A stretch of DNA of 15,333 bases from Betaproteobacteria bacterium. GTDB lineage: Bacteria > Pseudomonadota > Gammaproteobacteria > Burkholderiales > Thiobacillaceae. A model generated the notes under the pieces. The model saw nothing but the letters and a program-made list of their open reading frames with translations. It did no database searches and was not told the origin of the DNA. This document shows positions 1-6,870 of this stretch, piece after piece (position 1 is the first letter of the stretch; each line of letters opens with the position of its first letter). The DNA is taken from contig VGVU01000021.1 in NCBI GenBank assembly GCA_016873905.1, positions 1 to 15,333 on the forward strand, read 5' to 3'. The translations under genes and the position numbers were made by a program.

Positions 1-63
1 CGCGGCCCCCGTCGCCCCGCACCTCGGTCAACAATGACGCCTCCACGGGGCCGTCCGCTCAAA
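1..63. other. GC-rich left edge, no gene recognised
   Basis: This short GC-rich stretch precedes the AT-rich control region. I find no convincing start, stop or protein motif in it. A 7-base inverted repeat (CGGCCCC at 3-9 and GGGGCCG at 47-53) is present, but the loop is long and there is no T-run, so I do not call a terminator. It may be the end of an upstream gene lying outside the window or simple intergenic DNA; the window is too short to decide. Confidence 0.3.
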
Positions 64-77
64 TTGTTTGCATTCAA
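64..77. promoter_or_regulatory. FNR/CRP-family-like box 1 upstream of hybO
   Basis: TTGTT-TGCA-TTCAA matches the FNR consensus TTGAT-N4-ATCAA at 8 of 10 positions, with symmetric mismatches. It lies in the AT-rich region before a plausible sigma-70 -10 element (CATAAT at 92-97). Hydrogenase-2-type operons are commonly induced without oxygen, so an FNR/ANR-type activator would make sense. The match is short and could arise by chance in AT-rich DNA; the exact transcription start is unknown. A second box with the same right half (ATTCAA) lies 82 bases downstream. Confidence 0.35.
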
Positions 78-97
78 ATAATTTATGGCGTCATAAT
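68..97 (+). promoter_or_regulatory. Possible sigma-70 promoter for the hyb operon
   Basis: A CATAAT hexamer at 92-97 (5 of 6 to TATAAT; the overlapping AATAAT at 95-100 is equally good) lies 18 bases after a poor -35 candidate, TTGCAT at 68-73. A weak -35 overlapped by an activator-like box (64-77) is what an activator-dependent promoter often looks like. No GG-N10-GC sigma-54 element was seen in 1-217. Transcription would begin near 104-110, inside the 18-bp palindrome. This is inference from sequence resemblance only. Confidence 0.3.
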
Positions 98-101
98 AAT
101 T

Positions 102-119
102 ATTGCGGATATCCGCAAT
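102..119. promoter_or_regulatory. Perfect 18-bp palindrome, candidate operator
   Basis: ATTGCGGAT followed directly by ATCCGCAAT forms a perfect inverted repeat with no spacer. It sits just downstream of the best -10 candidate, so it would cover the likely transcription start, a position typical of a repressor operator. In RNA it has no loop, so a DNA-binding role is more likely than a hairpin. I do not recognise the regulator; it does not match a nickel-regulator (NikR) or FNR site that I know. Confidence 0.5.
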
Positions 120-145
120 TGTAAAAATCTGTAATCACTTCTAGG

Positions 146-159
146 TTGAGGGTATTCAA
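146..159. promoter_or_regulatory. FNR/CRP-family-like box 2 in the hybO leader
   Basis: TTGAG-GGTA-TTCAA again fits TTGAT-N4-ATCAA at 8 of 10 positions and shares TTG and ATTCAA with box 1 at 64-77. The two centres are 82 bases apart, close to a whole number of helical turns. It lies downstream of the proposed transcription start, so it would act by repression or looping, or belong to a second, later promoter. It overlaps the left arm of the leader inverted repeat at 151-159. The assignment is tentative. Confidence 0.25.
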
Positions 160-217
160 ATCTTTAGGTTTGCCTTTGGGTTCGTCTGTAACAAGCCTCA
201 ATGAAAGGTTGAATACC
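151..217 (+). repeat. Inverted repeat in hybO 5' leader, right arm abuts ATG
   Basis: GGTATTCAA at 151-159 is perfectly complementary to TTGAATACC at 209-217, the nine bases immediately before the hybO start codon at 218. In mRNA this would form a 9-bp stem with a 49-base loop. The ribosome site GAAAGG (203-208) lies at the base of that loop, and CCTTT at 173-177 could pair with AAAGG at 204-208. A direct repeat AGGTTGA (143-149 and 206-212) overlaps the same area. The structure could affect translation initiation; no known riboswitch class is recognised. Confidence 0.45.
203..208 (+). promoter_or_regulatory. Ribosome binding site that sets the hybO start
   Basis: GAAAGG ends nine bases before the ATG at 218. 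The longer in-frame opening beginning with TTG at 146 has no such site and would add 24 residues without conserved character ahead of the Tat signal. The ATG at 218 is therefore preferred. Confidence 0.65.
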
Positions 218-1381
218 ATGGAGATTACTGACCTCCGCGCCCTGCGGGAAGCATCCGAAGTCCAAGCACTTGAGAAACGGCTGGGTATCTCGCGACGGGA
301 TTTTCTGGGGCTGTGTGCCGCCTTGGCCACGACGATGGGCCTGCCGGCGGGTGCCGAGGCCGCCATCATCAAGGCCGTCGCTGCAAAGCAACGCCCCTCG
401 GTCATCTGGCTGCATTTCCAGGAATGCACAGGCTGCACCGAATCCCTGCTGCGTGCCGAGCACCCGACGCTGGAAAAGCTGATCCTCGATATCATTTCGC
501 TCGACTATCACGAAACCCTGTTTGCGGCGGCCGGCCATCAGGCCGAGGCGGCACGCAAGACAGCAATGAAGCAACACAAGGGCAAATATGTGCTGGTCGT
601 GGAAGGAGCCATCCCGACTAAAGACGGCGGTATTTATTGCAAGGTCGGCGGCCAAACCGCCGTCAACATGCTGAAGGAATGCGCCAAGGACGCTGCAGCG
701 GTCATTGCGATCGGCAGTTGCGCCTCATGGGGCGGCATGCCATCCACTGGCCCCAACCCGACCGGATCTTCCAGCGTCGCCGAGGTGTTGGGCAAGACGG
801 TCGTTACTATCCCGGGATGCCCGCCCAATCCGTACAACTTCCTCGCCACCGTCGTACATTTCCTCACCTTCGGCAAACTGCCCGAAGTCGATCAACTGGG
901 TCGTCCAAAATTCGCCTACTCGCGCCTGATCCATGAAAACTGCGAGCGCCGCCCACATTTCGACGCTGGTCGTTTTGCCCTCGAATTTGGCGACCCTGGG
1001 CATCGTGCCGGATGGTGTCTGTACAAACTGGGCTGCAAGGGCCCAGAGACCTACGCCAACTGTCCGACCATCGGCTTTGGGGACGCCGGCGAAAACAACT
1101 GGCCCGTTGGCTGCGGCCACCCCTGCATCGGCTGCACCGAGAAGGGCGTGGGCTTCACCAAACCGATCCACGCCTTGGCCGAACTGAAGAGCGTGACGCC
1201 ACCCGTTGGTTTCCCGGGTGTTCATGAAAGCAAAGGCAAGAGCTTTGACTTCACCAGCGCCGCCGCGCTCGCTGCCATTGCCGGTGCCGCCGCCGCCGGG
1301 ACCGCCAAACTAGCGCAAAATCTCGGCAAGGGCACCCCGGTGGAAACGAGTTCGCACAAAGATTCTGGAGCCTCGTCATGA
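218..1381 (+). CDS. hybO: [NiFe]-hydrogenase small subunit (HybO type), Tat-exported
   Basis: This is the electron-transfer subunit of a periplasm-facing uptake hydrogenase, 387 residues from the ATG at 218. A twin-arginine signal (SRRDFLGL, Arg26-Arg27) exports it folded together with HybC. Proximal [4Fe-4S] ligands are Cys70, Cys73, Cys168 and Cys201. Distal-cluster ligands are His239, Cys242, Cys267 and Cys273. Medial [3Fe-4S] ligands are Cys282, Cys303 and Cys306, with Pro296 at the usual fourth position. Gly72 and Gly173 occupy the places where oxygen-tolerant enzymes carry two extra cysteines, so a standard oxygen-sensitive proximal cluster is expected. An extra Cys299 sits next to the medial cluster. 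An Ala-rich segment near residues 348-366 may be the C-terminal membrane anchor. The stop overlaps the hybA start (ATGA). Confidence 0.96.
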   Translation: MEITDLRALREASEVQALEKRLGISRRDFLGLCAALATTMGLPAGAEAAIIKAVAAKQRPSVIWLHFQECTGCTESLLRAEHPTLEKLILDIISLDYHETLFAAAGHQAEAARKTAMKQHKGKYVLVVEGAIPTKDGGIYCKVGGQTAVNMLKECAKDAAAVIAIGSCASWGGMPSTGPNPTGSSSVAEVLGKTVVTIPGCPPNPYNFLATVVHFLTFGKLPEVDQLGRPKFAYSRLIHENCERRPHFDAGRFALEFGDPGHRAGWCLYKLGCKGPETYANCPTIGFGDAGENNWPVGCGHPCIGCTEKGVGFTKPIHALAELKSVTPPVGFPGVHESKGKSFDFTSAAALAAIAGAAAAGTAKLAQNLGKGTPVETSSHKDSGASS

Positions 1382-2355
1382 GCACCACACGCCGTCAGTT
1401 CCTGCAAGGGGCGGTGGCGAGTGGCGCGGCACTAAGCCTCGGTACCGCACCCGCAGTGCAGGCGCGCCCCAATCTAACCCTGCCGCCCAAGGCAGTGGGC
1501 CTGCTGTATGACAGCACCCTGTGCATCGGCTGCAAGGCCTGTGTTTCAGCCTGCAAGGAATCGAACAACCTGCCGCCGGAGTTTTCAACGGCAGAAAACT
1601 TGTGGGATACGCCACAAGACTTGTCCGGCCGCACCAAGAACATCATCAAGGCCTACAAGGACGGCAATGCCACACAAAAGGACCGCGAGATTGACGGCCA
1701 TGCCTTCATCAAGCACTCCTGCCTCCACTGCGTCGACCCATCTTGCGTGTCAGCCTGCCCCGTCTCGGCGATGAAAAAGGATCCCGTTACCGGCATCGTG
1801 ACCTATAACGAGAAGGACTGCATCGGCTGCCGCTACTGTGTGGTTGCCTGCCCGTTCGGCATTCCGCGGTTTGAGTACGATAAGGCCTTCCCGAAGATCG
1901 TGAAATGCGAGCTGTGCAATCACCTCAAGCCGGGTGACAAGTTCAAGTACTCCGCTTGTGCCCAGGTCTGCCCGACCGGGGCCACGCTCTACGGTCCGGT
2001 CGATCAGTTACTGCAGGAGGCCAAGCGTCGCGTCGCCCTGAAACCCGGCAGCGTCACCCGCGTTGAGCGGGGCCGTGTTGGTAGCGGCGATATCTACGAG
2101 GCCAAACTAACCGCTCAATACCTGCCCCGCGTCTATGGCGACCGCGAACTGGGCGGCACCCAAGTGTTGAAGATCTCCGCCGTGCCGATGGAAAAACTCG
2201 GCATGCCAGAACTACCCGAACGATCCTTCGCTAGCGTCTCGGAGACCCTGCAGCACGACCTCTATGGCTGGCTGGCCTTACCGGCCGTGGTGCTGGGTGG
2301 ACTGGTCATCGCCGCGAAACGCACCGCACGCCCGGACGAAGAGGATGAGGCCTAG
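1378..2355 (+). CDS. hybA: Hydrogenase-2 ferredoxin-like subunit HybA
   Basis: This periplasmic iron-sulfur protein carries electrons between the HybO/HybC dimer and the membrane protein HybB. It has 325 residues. A Tat motif (TTRRQFLQGA, Arg5-Arg6) opens the protein. Sixteen cysteines form four [4Fe-4S] clusters in the pattern of the DMSO-reductase electron-transfer subunit family: Cys49/52/55/59, Cys115/118/123/127, Cys148/151/154/158 and Cys177/180/194/198. A hydrophobic helix at about 296-313 followed by a charged tail (KRTARPDEEDEA) anchors the C-terminus in the membrane, as in E. coli HybA. The start overlaps the hybO stop by four bases, which implies translational coupling. Its presence, rather than a cytochrome b, marks the group 1c architecture. 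Confidence 0.95.
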   Translation: MSTTRRQFLQGAVASGAALSLGTAPAVQARPNLTLPPKAVGLLYDSTLCIGCKACVSACKESNNLPPEFSTAENLWDTPQDLSGRTKNIIKAYKDGNATQKDREIDGHAFIKHSCLHCVDPSCVSACPVSAMKKDPVTGIVTYNEKDCIGCRYCVVACPFGIPRFEYDKAFPKIVKCELCNHLKPGDKFKYSACAQVCPTGATLYGPVDQLLQEAKRRVALKPGSVTRVERGRVGSGDIYEAKLTAQYLPRVYGDRELGGTQVLKISAVPMEKLGMPELPERSFASVSETLQHDLYGWLALPAVVLGGLVIAAKRTARPDEEDEA

Positions 2356-2358
2356 GAG
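2354..2358 (+). promoter_or_regulatory. Ribosome binding site that sets the hybB start
   Basis: AGGAG overlaps the hybA stop codon (2353-2355). It ends six bases before the ATG at 2365 but directly touches the in-frame ATG at 2359. Spacing therefore favours 2365 as the real start of hybB. Confidence 0.6.
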
Positions 2359-2364
2359 ATGAAC

Positions 2365-3525
2365 ATGTCGAGTCACGCTGAAAAGCCCGCCCCGCTAGGC
2401 GGCCCGCTCGTCACCCCGCTGACGGTAACCTTGGCCGGCTTGGCCGGCATCGCGGCAGTGATTCTGCTGATCCGCTTCATCTTTGGCATCGGTTCAGTGA
2501 CCAATGTCAACGATGGCTATAGCTGGGGCATTTGGGTCGTTTACGATGTCATGGCCGGTTCGGCCTTCGCCTGCGGCGGCTATGCCATCGCCCTCTTGGT
2601 TTACATCTTCAACAAGGGCGAGTACCACCCACTGGTGCGCCCAGCCCTCTTGGGTAGTCTGTTTGGCTACACCCTAGCCGGGGCCTCGGTCATCTTTGAC
2701 CTGGGCCGCTACTGGAACACCTGGCACATCTTTTTCCCGCCCTGGGCGCAGGTCAATTCGGTCATGTTCGAGGTCGCCGTCTGCATCACCCTGTACATCG
2801 GCGTAATGTGGATCGAGTTTTCGCCAGCCTTCCTAGAACGCCTTGGCCGCAGCGACTTGAAGAAGAAGCTGTCGAACTGGATGTTCGTTTTCATCGGCTT
2901 GGGCGTCCTCCTGCCCTCCATGCACCAGTCTTCCCTGGGGTCCCTGCTGATCGTGTTTGGCACCCAAATTAACCCCCTCTGGCAGACCTTGATGTTACCG
3001 CTCATCTTCCTGATGACTGCCATCACGGTCGGCTATGCTGTGGTCATCCTCGAATCCTGCCTCTCGGCATCCGGCTTCAAACGCCCCTTCGAAGCCGATC
3101 TGATCGGCCGCTTGTCGCGGGTGATGTGGTGGTTCCTCGTCGTCTATCTGGCCCTGCGTGCCGTCGATCTTGCTTGGCGCGGCGCTTGGGGTGAGGCCTT
3201 CCAGCCGAATGTCATGGCGCTGGGCTTCTGGATCGAGATGACCGGCTTCATCCTCCCCGTGATCCTGTTGGCCACTCCAGCCGCGCGCCGCCGTCCCGAT
3301 CGCCTGCTGATCTCGGCCGTCGCCCTCATCGTCGGCACGCTGATGTTGCGCCTGAACGGCTTCCTCATCGGCTACCAAACCGGCGCCGGATGGCACTATT
3401 TCCCGTCGCTGCCGGAGTTGCTGGTCACTATCGGCATCATCGCCGCCCAGATCCTCGGTTATATCGTCCTCGTCCGCTGGCTGCCGATCTTGCCCAAGGT
3501 TGAGCCGGTTAAGATCGCCCGCTAA
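2365..3525 (+). CDS. hybB: Hydrogenase-2 integral membrane subunit HybB (NrfD family)
   Basis: This is the quinone-reactive membrane subunit that accepts electrons from HybA and passes them to menaquinone or ubiquinone; relatives are thought to couple this to proton movement. It has 386 residues from the ATG at 2365 (two more from the ATG at 2359), close to the 392 of E. coli HybB as I recall it. The protein is very hydrophobic throughout, consistent with about ten transmembrane helices. Recognisable family stretches include GYSWGIWVVYDV, ASVIFDLGRYWNTWHIF and MHQSSLGSLL. It carries no haem-binding cytochrome b motif. It lies between hybA and hybC as in other hyb operons, with fourteen bases before hybC. 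Confidence 0.93.
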   Translation: MSSHAEKPAPLGGPLVTPLTVTLAGLAGIAAVILLIRFIFGIGSVTNVNDGYSWGIWVVYDVMAGSAFACGGYAIALLVYIFNKGEYHPLVRPALLGSLFGYTLAGASVIFDLGRYWNTWHIFFPPWAQVNSVMFEVAVCITLYIGVMWIEFSPAFLERLGRSDLKKKLSNWMFVFIGLGVLLPSMHQSSLGSLLIVFGTQINPLWQTLMLPLIFLMTAITVGYAVVILESCLSASGFKRPFEADLIGRLSRVMWWFLVVYLALRAVDLAWRGAWGEAFQPNVMALGFWIEMTGFILPVILLATPAARRRPDRLLISAVALIVGTLMLRLNGFLIGYQTGAGWHYFPSLPELLVTIGIIAAQILGYIVLVRWLPILPKVEPVKIAR

Positions 3526-3539
3526 TCAGGAGACGCAAA

Positions 3540-5267
3540 ATGAGCAAACGCATCACCATCGACCCCATCACCCGTATCGAGGGGCACCTGCGTATCGACT
3601 GTGAGGTAGACGGCGGCAAGGTCAAGAAGGCCTGGGCTTCCGGCCAGATGTGGCGCGGCGTTGAACAGATCCTGATCGGTCGCGACCCACGCGATGCTTG
3701 GGCCATCACCCAGCGCATCTGTGGTGTCTGCACAACGGTGCATGCCATTGCCTCCGTGCGCGCGGTAGAAAATGCCCTCGACCTGGAGATCCCAGTCAAC
3801 GCACAATACATCCGCAACATCATCATCCTGGCCCACGCGGTGCATGACCATATCGTGCATTTCTACCACCTCTCGGCGCTCGACTGGGTCGATGTCACCT
3901 CGGCACTGAAGGGCAACCCGGTCAAGACCGCGCAACTGGCTGAATCGCTGTCCACCTGGAAGGGCAACAGCCGGCACGAGTTCGCCCAGGTCAAGGAACG
4001 GCTGGCGGGCTTCGTCGGCACCGGCCAGCTCGGCATATTCACCAACGGCTACTGGGGCCACCCGGCGATGAAGTTGCCGCCCGATGTCAATCTGCTCGCC
4101 GTGGCGCACTACCTGCAAGCGCTGGAGATCCAGCGCAAAGCCAACAAGATCGTCTCCATCCTCGGCTCCAAGACCCCGCACATTCAGAATGTAGCGGTGG
4201 GCGGCGTAGCCAACCCAATCGCCACCGACTCGCAATCCGTGCTCACCATCGAGCGGCTGATGGCGGTCAAGGGCTGGATTGATGAACTGGCCGACTTCGT
4301 CAAAAATGTCTATGTGGTCGATGTCGCCGCCATCGGCGCCTTCTATGCCGATTGGCTGGGTTATGGCAAAGGGATCACCAATTATCTCAGCGTCCCGGAT
4401 ATCCCCCTCGACGGCAAGGGCACAAAGTTCGCCCTACCCGGCGGTCATGTCCCGAACGGCGATCCAGCCAAATTCAAGGCCATCAGCCGCTTTGGCGATC
4501 CGTTTTTTGAGGACAATGTGGCCGAAAGCGCCAAGCACGCCTGGTACAAGAGCGGCAAGGGCGCGCTGCACCCATACAAGGGCGAAACCAACCCGCAGTA
4601 CACCGACTTTCAAGACGATGGCAAATATTCCTGGGTCAAGTCACCGACCTTCCAAGGCCAGCCGGCCCAGGTCGGACCGCTGGCGCGGGTGCTGGCCATG
4701 ATCGGCGCCGGTCACCAACCCACCATCAAAACGCTCAACTTTGTGCTCGACACGGCGGGCGCCATCGCCAAAACCAAGATCCCGGTGGCTGCCCTGCATT
4801 CAACCATTGGCCGCCATGCCGCGCGGGCCGTATCCTGCGCCGTGCAGGTCGATGAACTGGCCAACCAGTGGCAACTGCTGGTGGGCAACATCGGCCGAGG
4901 CGACACCAAGACCTTCAACAATCCAGTCTTCCCGAAGGGCGAGATCAGCGGCGTTGGCTTCCACGAGGCCCCGCGTGGCGTCTTGAGCCACTGGGTGGTC
5001 ATCAACAATGGCAAGATCGTCAATTATCAGGCCGTGGTACCGACGACCTGGAACGCCGCGCCGCGGAACGAAAAGGACGAGCCTGGCCCCTACGAGGCCT
5101 CCCTGCTCGACAACCCGGTGGCCGACTCCGAGCGCCCGCTGGAGGTGTTGCGCACCGTGCACTCCTTCGATCCCTGCCTCGCCTGTGCCGTGCATATGGT
5201 CGATGCCGATGGCCGCGATGCCATCAAGGTAACCACCAATGGCTGCGGCACGAACCTTTGCGCCTGA
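3540..5267 (+). CDS. hybC: [NiFe]-hydrogenase large subunit (HybC type)
   Basis: This is the catalytic subunit that oxidises H2 at a NiFe(CN)2CO centre. It has 575 residues including a removable tail. It opens with the family signature ITIDPITRIEGH (Glu14). The nickel ligands are Cys61 and Cys64 (RICGVCTTVHA) and Cys546 and Cys549 (DPCLACAVH). HybD should cleave after His552. The tail that would be removed is 23 residues and ends NGCGTNLCA; E. coli HybC has a tail of about 15 residues as I recall, so this one is longer and holds two more cysteines. The protein has no export signal and travels with the Tat signal of HybO. A good ribosome site (AGGAG, 3528-3532) precedes the ATG. Confidence 0.97.
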   Translation: MSKRITIDPITRIEGHLRIDCEVDGGKVKKAWASGQMWRGVEQILIGRDPRDAWAITQRICGVCTTVHAIASVRAVENALDLEIPVNAQYIRNIIILAHAVHDHIVHFYHLSALDWVDVTSALKGNPVKTAQLAESLSTWKGNSRHEFAQVKERLAGFVGTGQLGIFTNGYWGHPAMKLPPDVNLLAVAHYLQALEIQRKANKIVSILGSKTPHIQNVAVGGVANPIATDSQSVLTIERLMAVKGWIDELADFVKNVYVVDVAAIGAFYADWLGYGKGITNYLSVPDIPLDGKGTKFALPGGHVPNGDPAKFKAISRFGDPFFEDNVAESAKHAWYKSGKGALHPYKGETNPQYTDFQDDGKYSWVKSPTFQGQPAQVGPLARVLAMIGAGHQPTIKTLNFVLDTAGAIAKTKIPVAALHSTIGRHAARAVSCAVQVDELANQWQLLVGNIGRGDTKTFNNPVFPKGEISGVGFHEAPRGVLSHWVVINNGKIVNYQAVVPTTWNAAPRNEKDEPGPYEASLLDNPVADSERPLEVLRTVHSFDPCLACAVHMVDADGRDAIKVTTNGCGTNLCA

Positions 5268-5279
5268 CCATCCTTCGTC

Positions 5280-5828
5280 ATGAGTTCAACCCGCGCCCAG
5301 CTCCCGCAACATACAGTCCTCCTTGGAGTCGGAAATCTCCTCCTTTCCGACGAGGGTCTGGGGGTGCGGGCCCTTGAGTTGCTGGAGCGCAGCTACGACT
5401 TCCCACCCGGAGTTGAGTTGATTGATGGCGGCACCTGTGGCATGGAACTCTTGGAACCGCTGACCAGCGTCGATCTGCTCATCATGCTCGATGTCATCCA
5501 CGCCAACCGCGCGCCGGGCGACTTGGTCATCCTGCGCGGTGACGAGGTTCCCGCCCGCCTGCGCCACAAACTGTCGCCGCATCAGGTTGGGCTGTCTGAT
5601 GTATTGGCGACACTTGTACTCACGGACGAGGCACCGCAGCAGGTCATCGTCATCGGTATCGAGCCCGAGAACCTGGCGCTGGGCATGGCGCTATCTCCCA
5701 AAGTCGCCGCGCGTCTGCCCGAAATGGTCTCCGTCACACTCCTTGAACTGGAACGGGCCGGCATCCACGCCCGGTCCCGTCGCACTCCCACACCCGCCAA
5801 TCGGCAGCTTGCACCTCAGCCGTCCTGA
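5280..5828 (+). CDS. hybD: Hydrogenase maturation endopeptidase (HybD/HyaD, peptidase M52)
   Basis: This cytoplasmic protease removes the C-terminal tail of HybC once nickel is inserted, which closes the active site and allows pairing with HybO. It has 182 residues. The three nickel-sensing residues of the family are visible: Glu25 in GVGNLLLSDEGLGV, Asp71 in IMLDVI and His101 in LSPHQVGLSDVL. The last 20 or so residues are rich in Arg, Pro and Gln, beyond the usual HybD end, and are probably disordered. It starts 12 bases after hybC, its substrate gene. No strong ribosome site is seen, so it is likely coupled to hybC translation. Confidence 0.93.
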   Translation: MSSTRAQLPQHTVLLGVGNLLLSDEGLGVRALELLERSYDFPPGVELIDGGTCGMELLEPLTSVDLLIMLDVIHANRAPGDLVILRGDEVPARLRHKLSPHQVGLSDVLATLVLTDEAPQQVIVIGIEPENLALGMALSPKVAARLPEMVSVTLLELERAGIHARSRRTPTPANRQLAPQPS

Positions 5829-5874
5829 CCTCCCCATGAAGCACAACCGCTCATTCCTATCTCCGGAGTCCGCC

Positions 5875-6474
5875 ATGAAACGCAGATCGTCTATTTCCGT
5901 TGCCGCTCCCATCACCCTGTTATTCATGGTGCCCACCCTCGCGTGGGCGCATGTCGGAGCGGATGTCGGCATATCCCATGGAACGGCCTTCATCGCCGGA
6001 TTCCTGCATCCCTTCACTGGCATGGATCACCTGCTGGCCATGCTCGTGGTCGGTCTGTGGAGCGCCCTAGCCACCCGGCGTATCTGGGCCGTCCCCCTAG
6101 TCTTTGCCTGCATGCTGTTGCTGGGCGCTGTATTTGGCCTTGCCGGTCTGGCCCTGCCGACCGTTGAGCCAATGCTTGCAGCATCGCTGCTGGTGTTGGG
6201 CCTCCTGCTAGCCACCCGCGCCCACCTGCCAACCGGTCTGGCCCTTGGCCTCATCGGCGGCTTCGCCATCTTCCATGGCATAGCGCATGGGACTGAACTC
6301 CCTTCCGCACAGGCCTTTGCCACCCTCTCAGGCATGATGTTGACCACCGTAGGTCTCCACATCAGCGGTCTCTTGGCCGGCCATTACTTCCTGGCCCGCT
6401 CGGTATGGCTACCGCGCGTGATCGGCGCGGGGATCGCCACCCTCGGCGCCGGTCTGCTAACCGGGCTGGTTTAG
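5875..6474 (+). CDS. hupE: HupE/UreJ family nickel (metal) permease
   Basis: This inner-membrane secondary transporter is thought to admit nickel for hydrogenase assembly. It has 199 residues. A cleavable signal peptide is predicted (MKRRSS then a hydrophobic core and LAWA), with cleavage leaving His26 at the mature N-terminus, as described for rhizobial HupE. The family signature HPFTGMDHLLAM spans residues 45-56, and a second His-rich motif (FHGIAHGTE) lies in a later helix. About six more hydrophobic helices follow. GGAG at 5865-5868 stands six bases before ATG 5875 and selects this start over the in-frame ATG at 5836. It ends the first gene block, just before a terminator. The transported metal is inferred from context. 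Confidence 0.9.
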   Translation: MKRRSSISVAAPITLLFMVPTLAWAHVGADVGISHGTAFIAGFLHPFTGMDHLLAMLVVGLWSALATRRIWAVPLVFACMLLLGAVFGLAGLALPTVEPMLAASLLVLGLLLATRAHLPTGLALGLIGGFAIFHGIAHGTELPSAQAFATLSGMMLTTVGLHISGLLAGHYFLARSVWLPRVIGAGIATLGAGLLTGLV

Positions 6475-6488
6475 GTCCAGACCCTGCG

Positions 6489-6514
6489 AAACCCGGCTTG
6501 GTGCCGGGTTTTTT
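6489..6514 (+). terminator. Intrinsic terminator between hupE and hypA
   Basis: A perfect 9-bp stem (AAACCCGGC at 6489-6497 and GCCGGGTTT at 6503-6511) with a 5-base loop runs straight into six T residues (6509-6514). This is a textbook rho-independent terminator. It stands 15 bases after the hupE stop and ends five bases before the hypA ATG. It should separate the structural block from the hyp block or reduce read-through into it. Confidence 0.85.
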
Positions 6515-6519
6515 CTGCC

Positions 6520-6861
6520 ATGCATGAGATGTCACTCGCCGAAAACATCCTCCAGATCGTGGAAGGCGCTGCCCTTGACCAAGGCCTGCAACGGGTTACC
6601 GAAGTTCGCTTGGAAATCGGTACACTTTCAGGCGTCGAACCAGAGGCCTTGCGCCTGTGTCTTGAGATCGTATTCAAGGGCAGCCTAGCCGAGGAGGCAC
6701 GAGTGGAATTGATTGAGATTGTGGGCAAGGGGTGGTGCCTGTCGTGTCAGACAGAGGTCACCCTCCATGCCCTGTATGACCCCTGTCCGCAGTGCGGAAA
6801 ATACCCTGTGCAAGTGACCGGCGGAAGCGAGATGCGAGTCAAGGATTTGCTGGCGGAGTGA
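6520..6861 (+). CDS. hypA: Nickel metallochaperone HypA
   Basis: HypA delivers nickel to the hydrogenase large-subunit precursor together with HypB. It has 113 residues, the usual family length. The N-terminal MHEMSLAENIL contains His2, the conserved nickel ligand, which fixes the start at 6520. A zinc site is formed by Cys73 and Cys76 (WCLSC) and Cys89 and Cys92 (CPQCG). There is no room for a ribosome site, because the T-run of the terminator ends only five bases upstream. Translation may rely on read-through RNA or on a short or leaderless transcript. hypB follows after nine bases. Confidence 0.95.
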   Translation: MHEMSLAENILQIVEGAALDQGLQRVTEVRLEIGTLSGVEPEALRLCLEIVFKGSLAEEARVELIEIVGKGWCLSCQTEVTLHALYDPCPQCGKYPVQVTGGSEMRVKDLLAE

Positions 6862-6870
6862 AAATTAACC

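Noticed and set aside
3..53. Inverted repeat CGGCCCC/GGGGCCG as a terminator of an upstream gene
   Set aside because: The loop is 37 bases and no T-run follows.
85..107. Sigma-54 promoter from TGGCG and TTGCGG
   Set aside because: The GG and GC elements are 16 bases apart, not the required 10.
146..217. N-terminal extension of hybO from a TTG at 146
   Set aside because: The 24 extra residues lack a ribosome site and precede an otherwise normal Tat leader; ATG 218 has GAAAGG at proper spacing.
5491..5874. Long N-terminal extension of HupE overlapping hybD
   Set aside because: It is an out-of-frame reading of hybD. The signal peptide and ribosome site place the HupE start at 5875.
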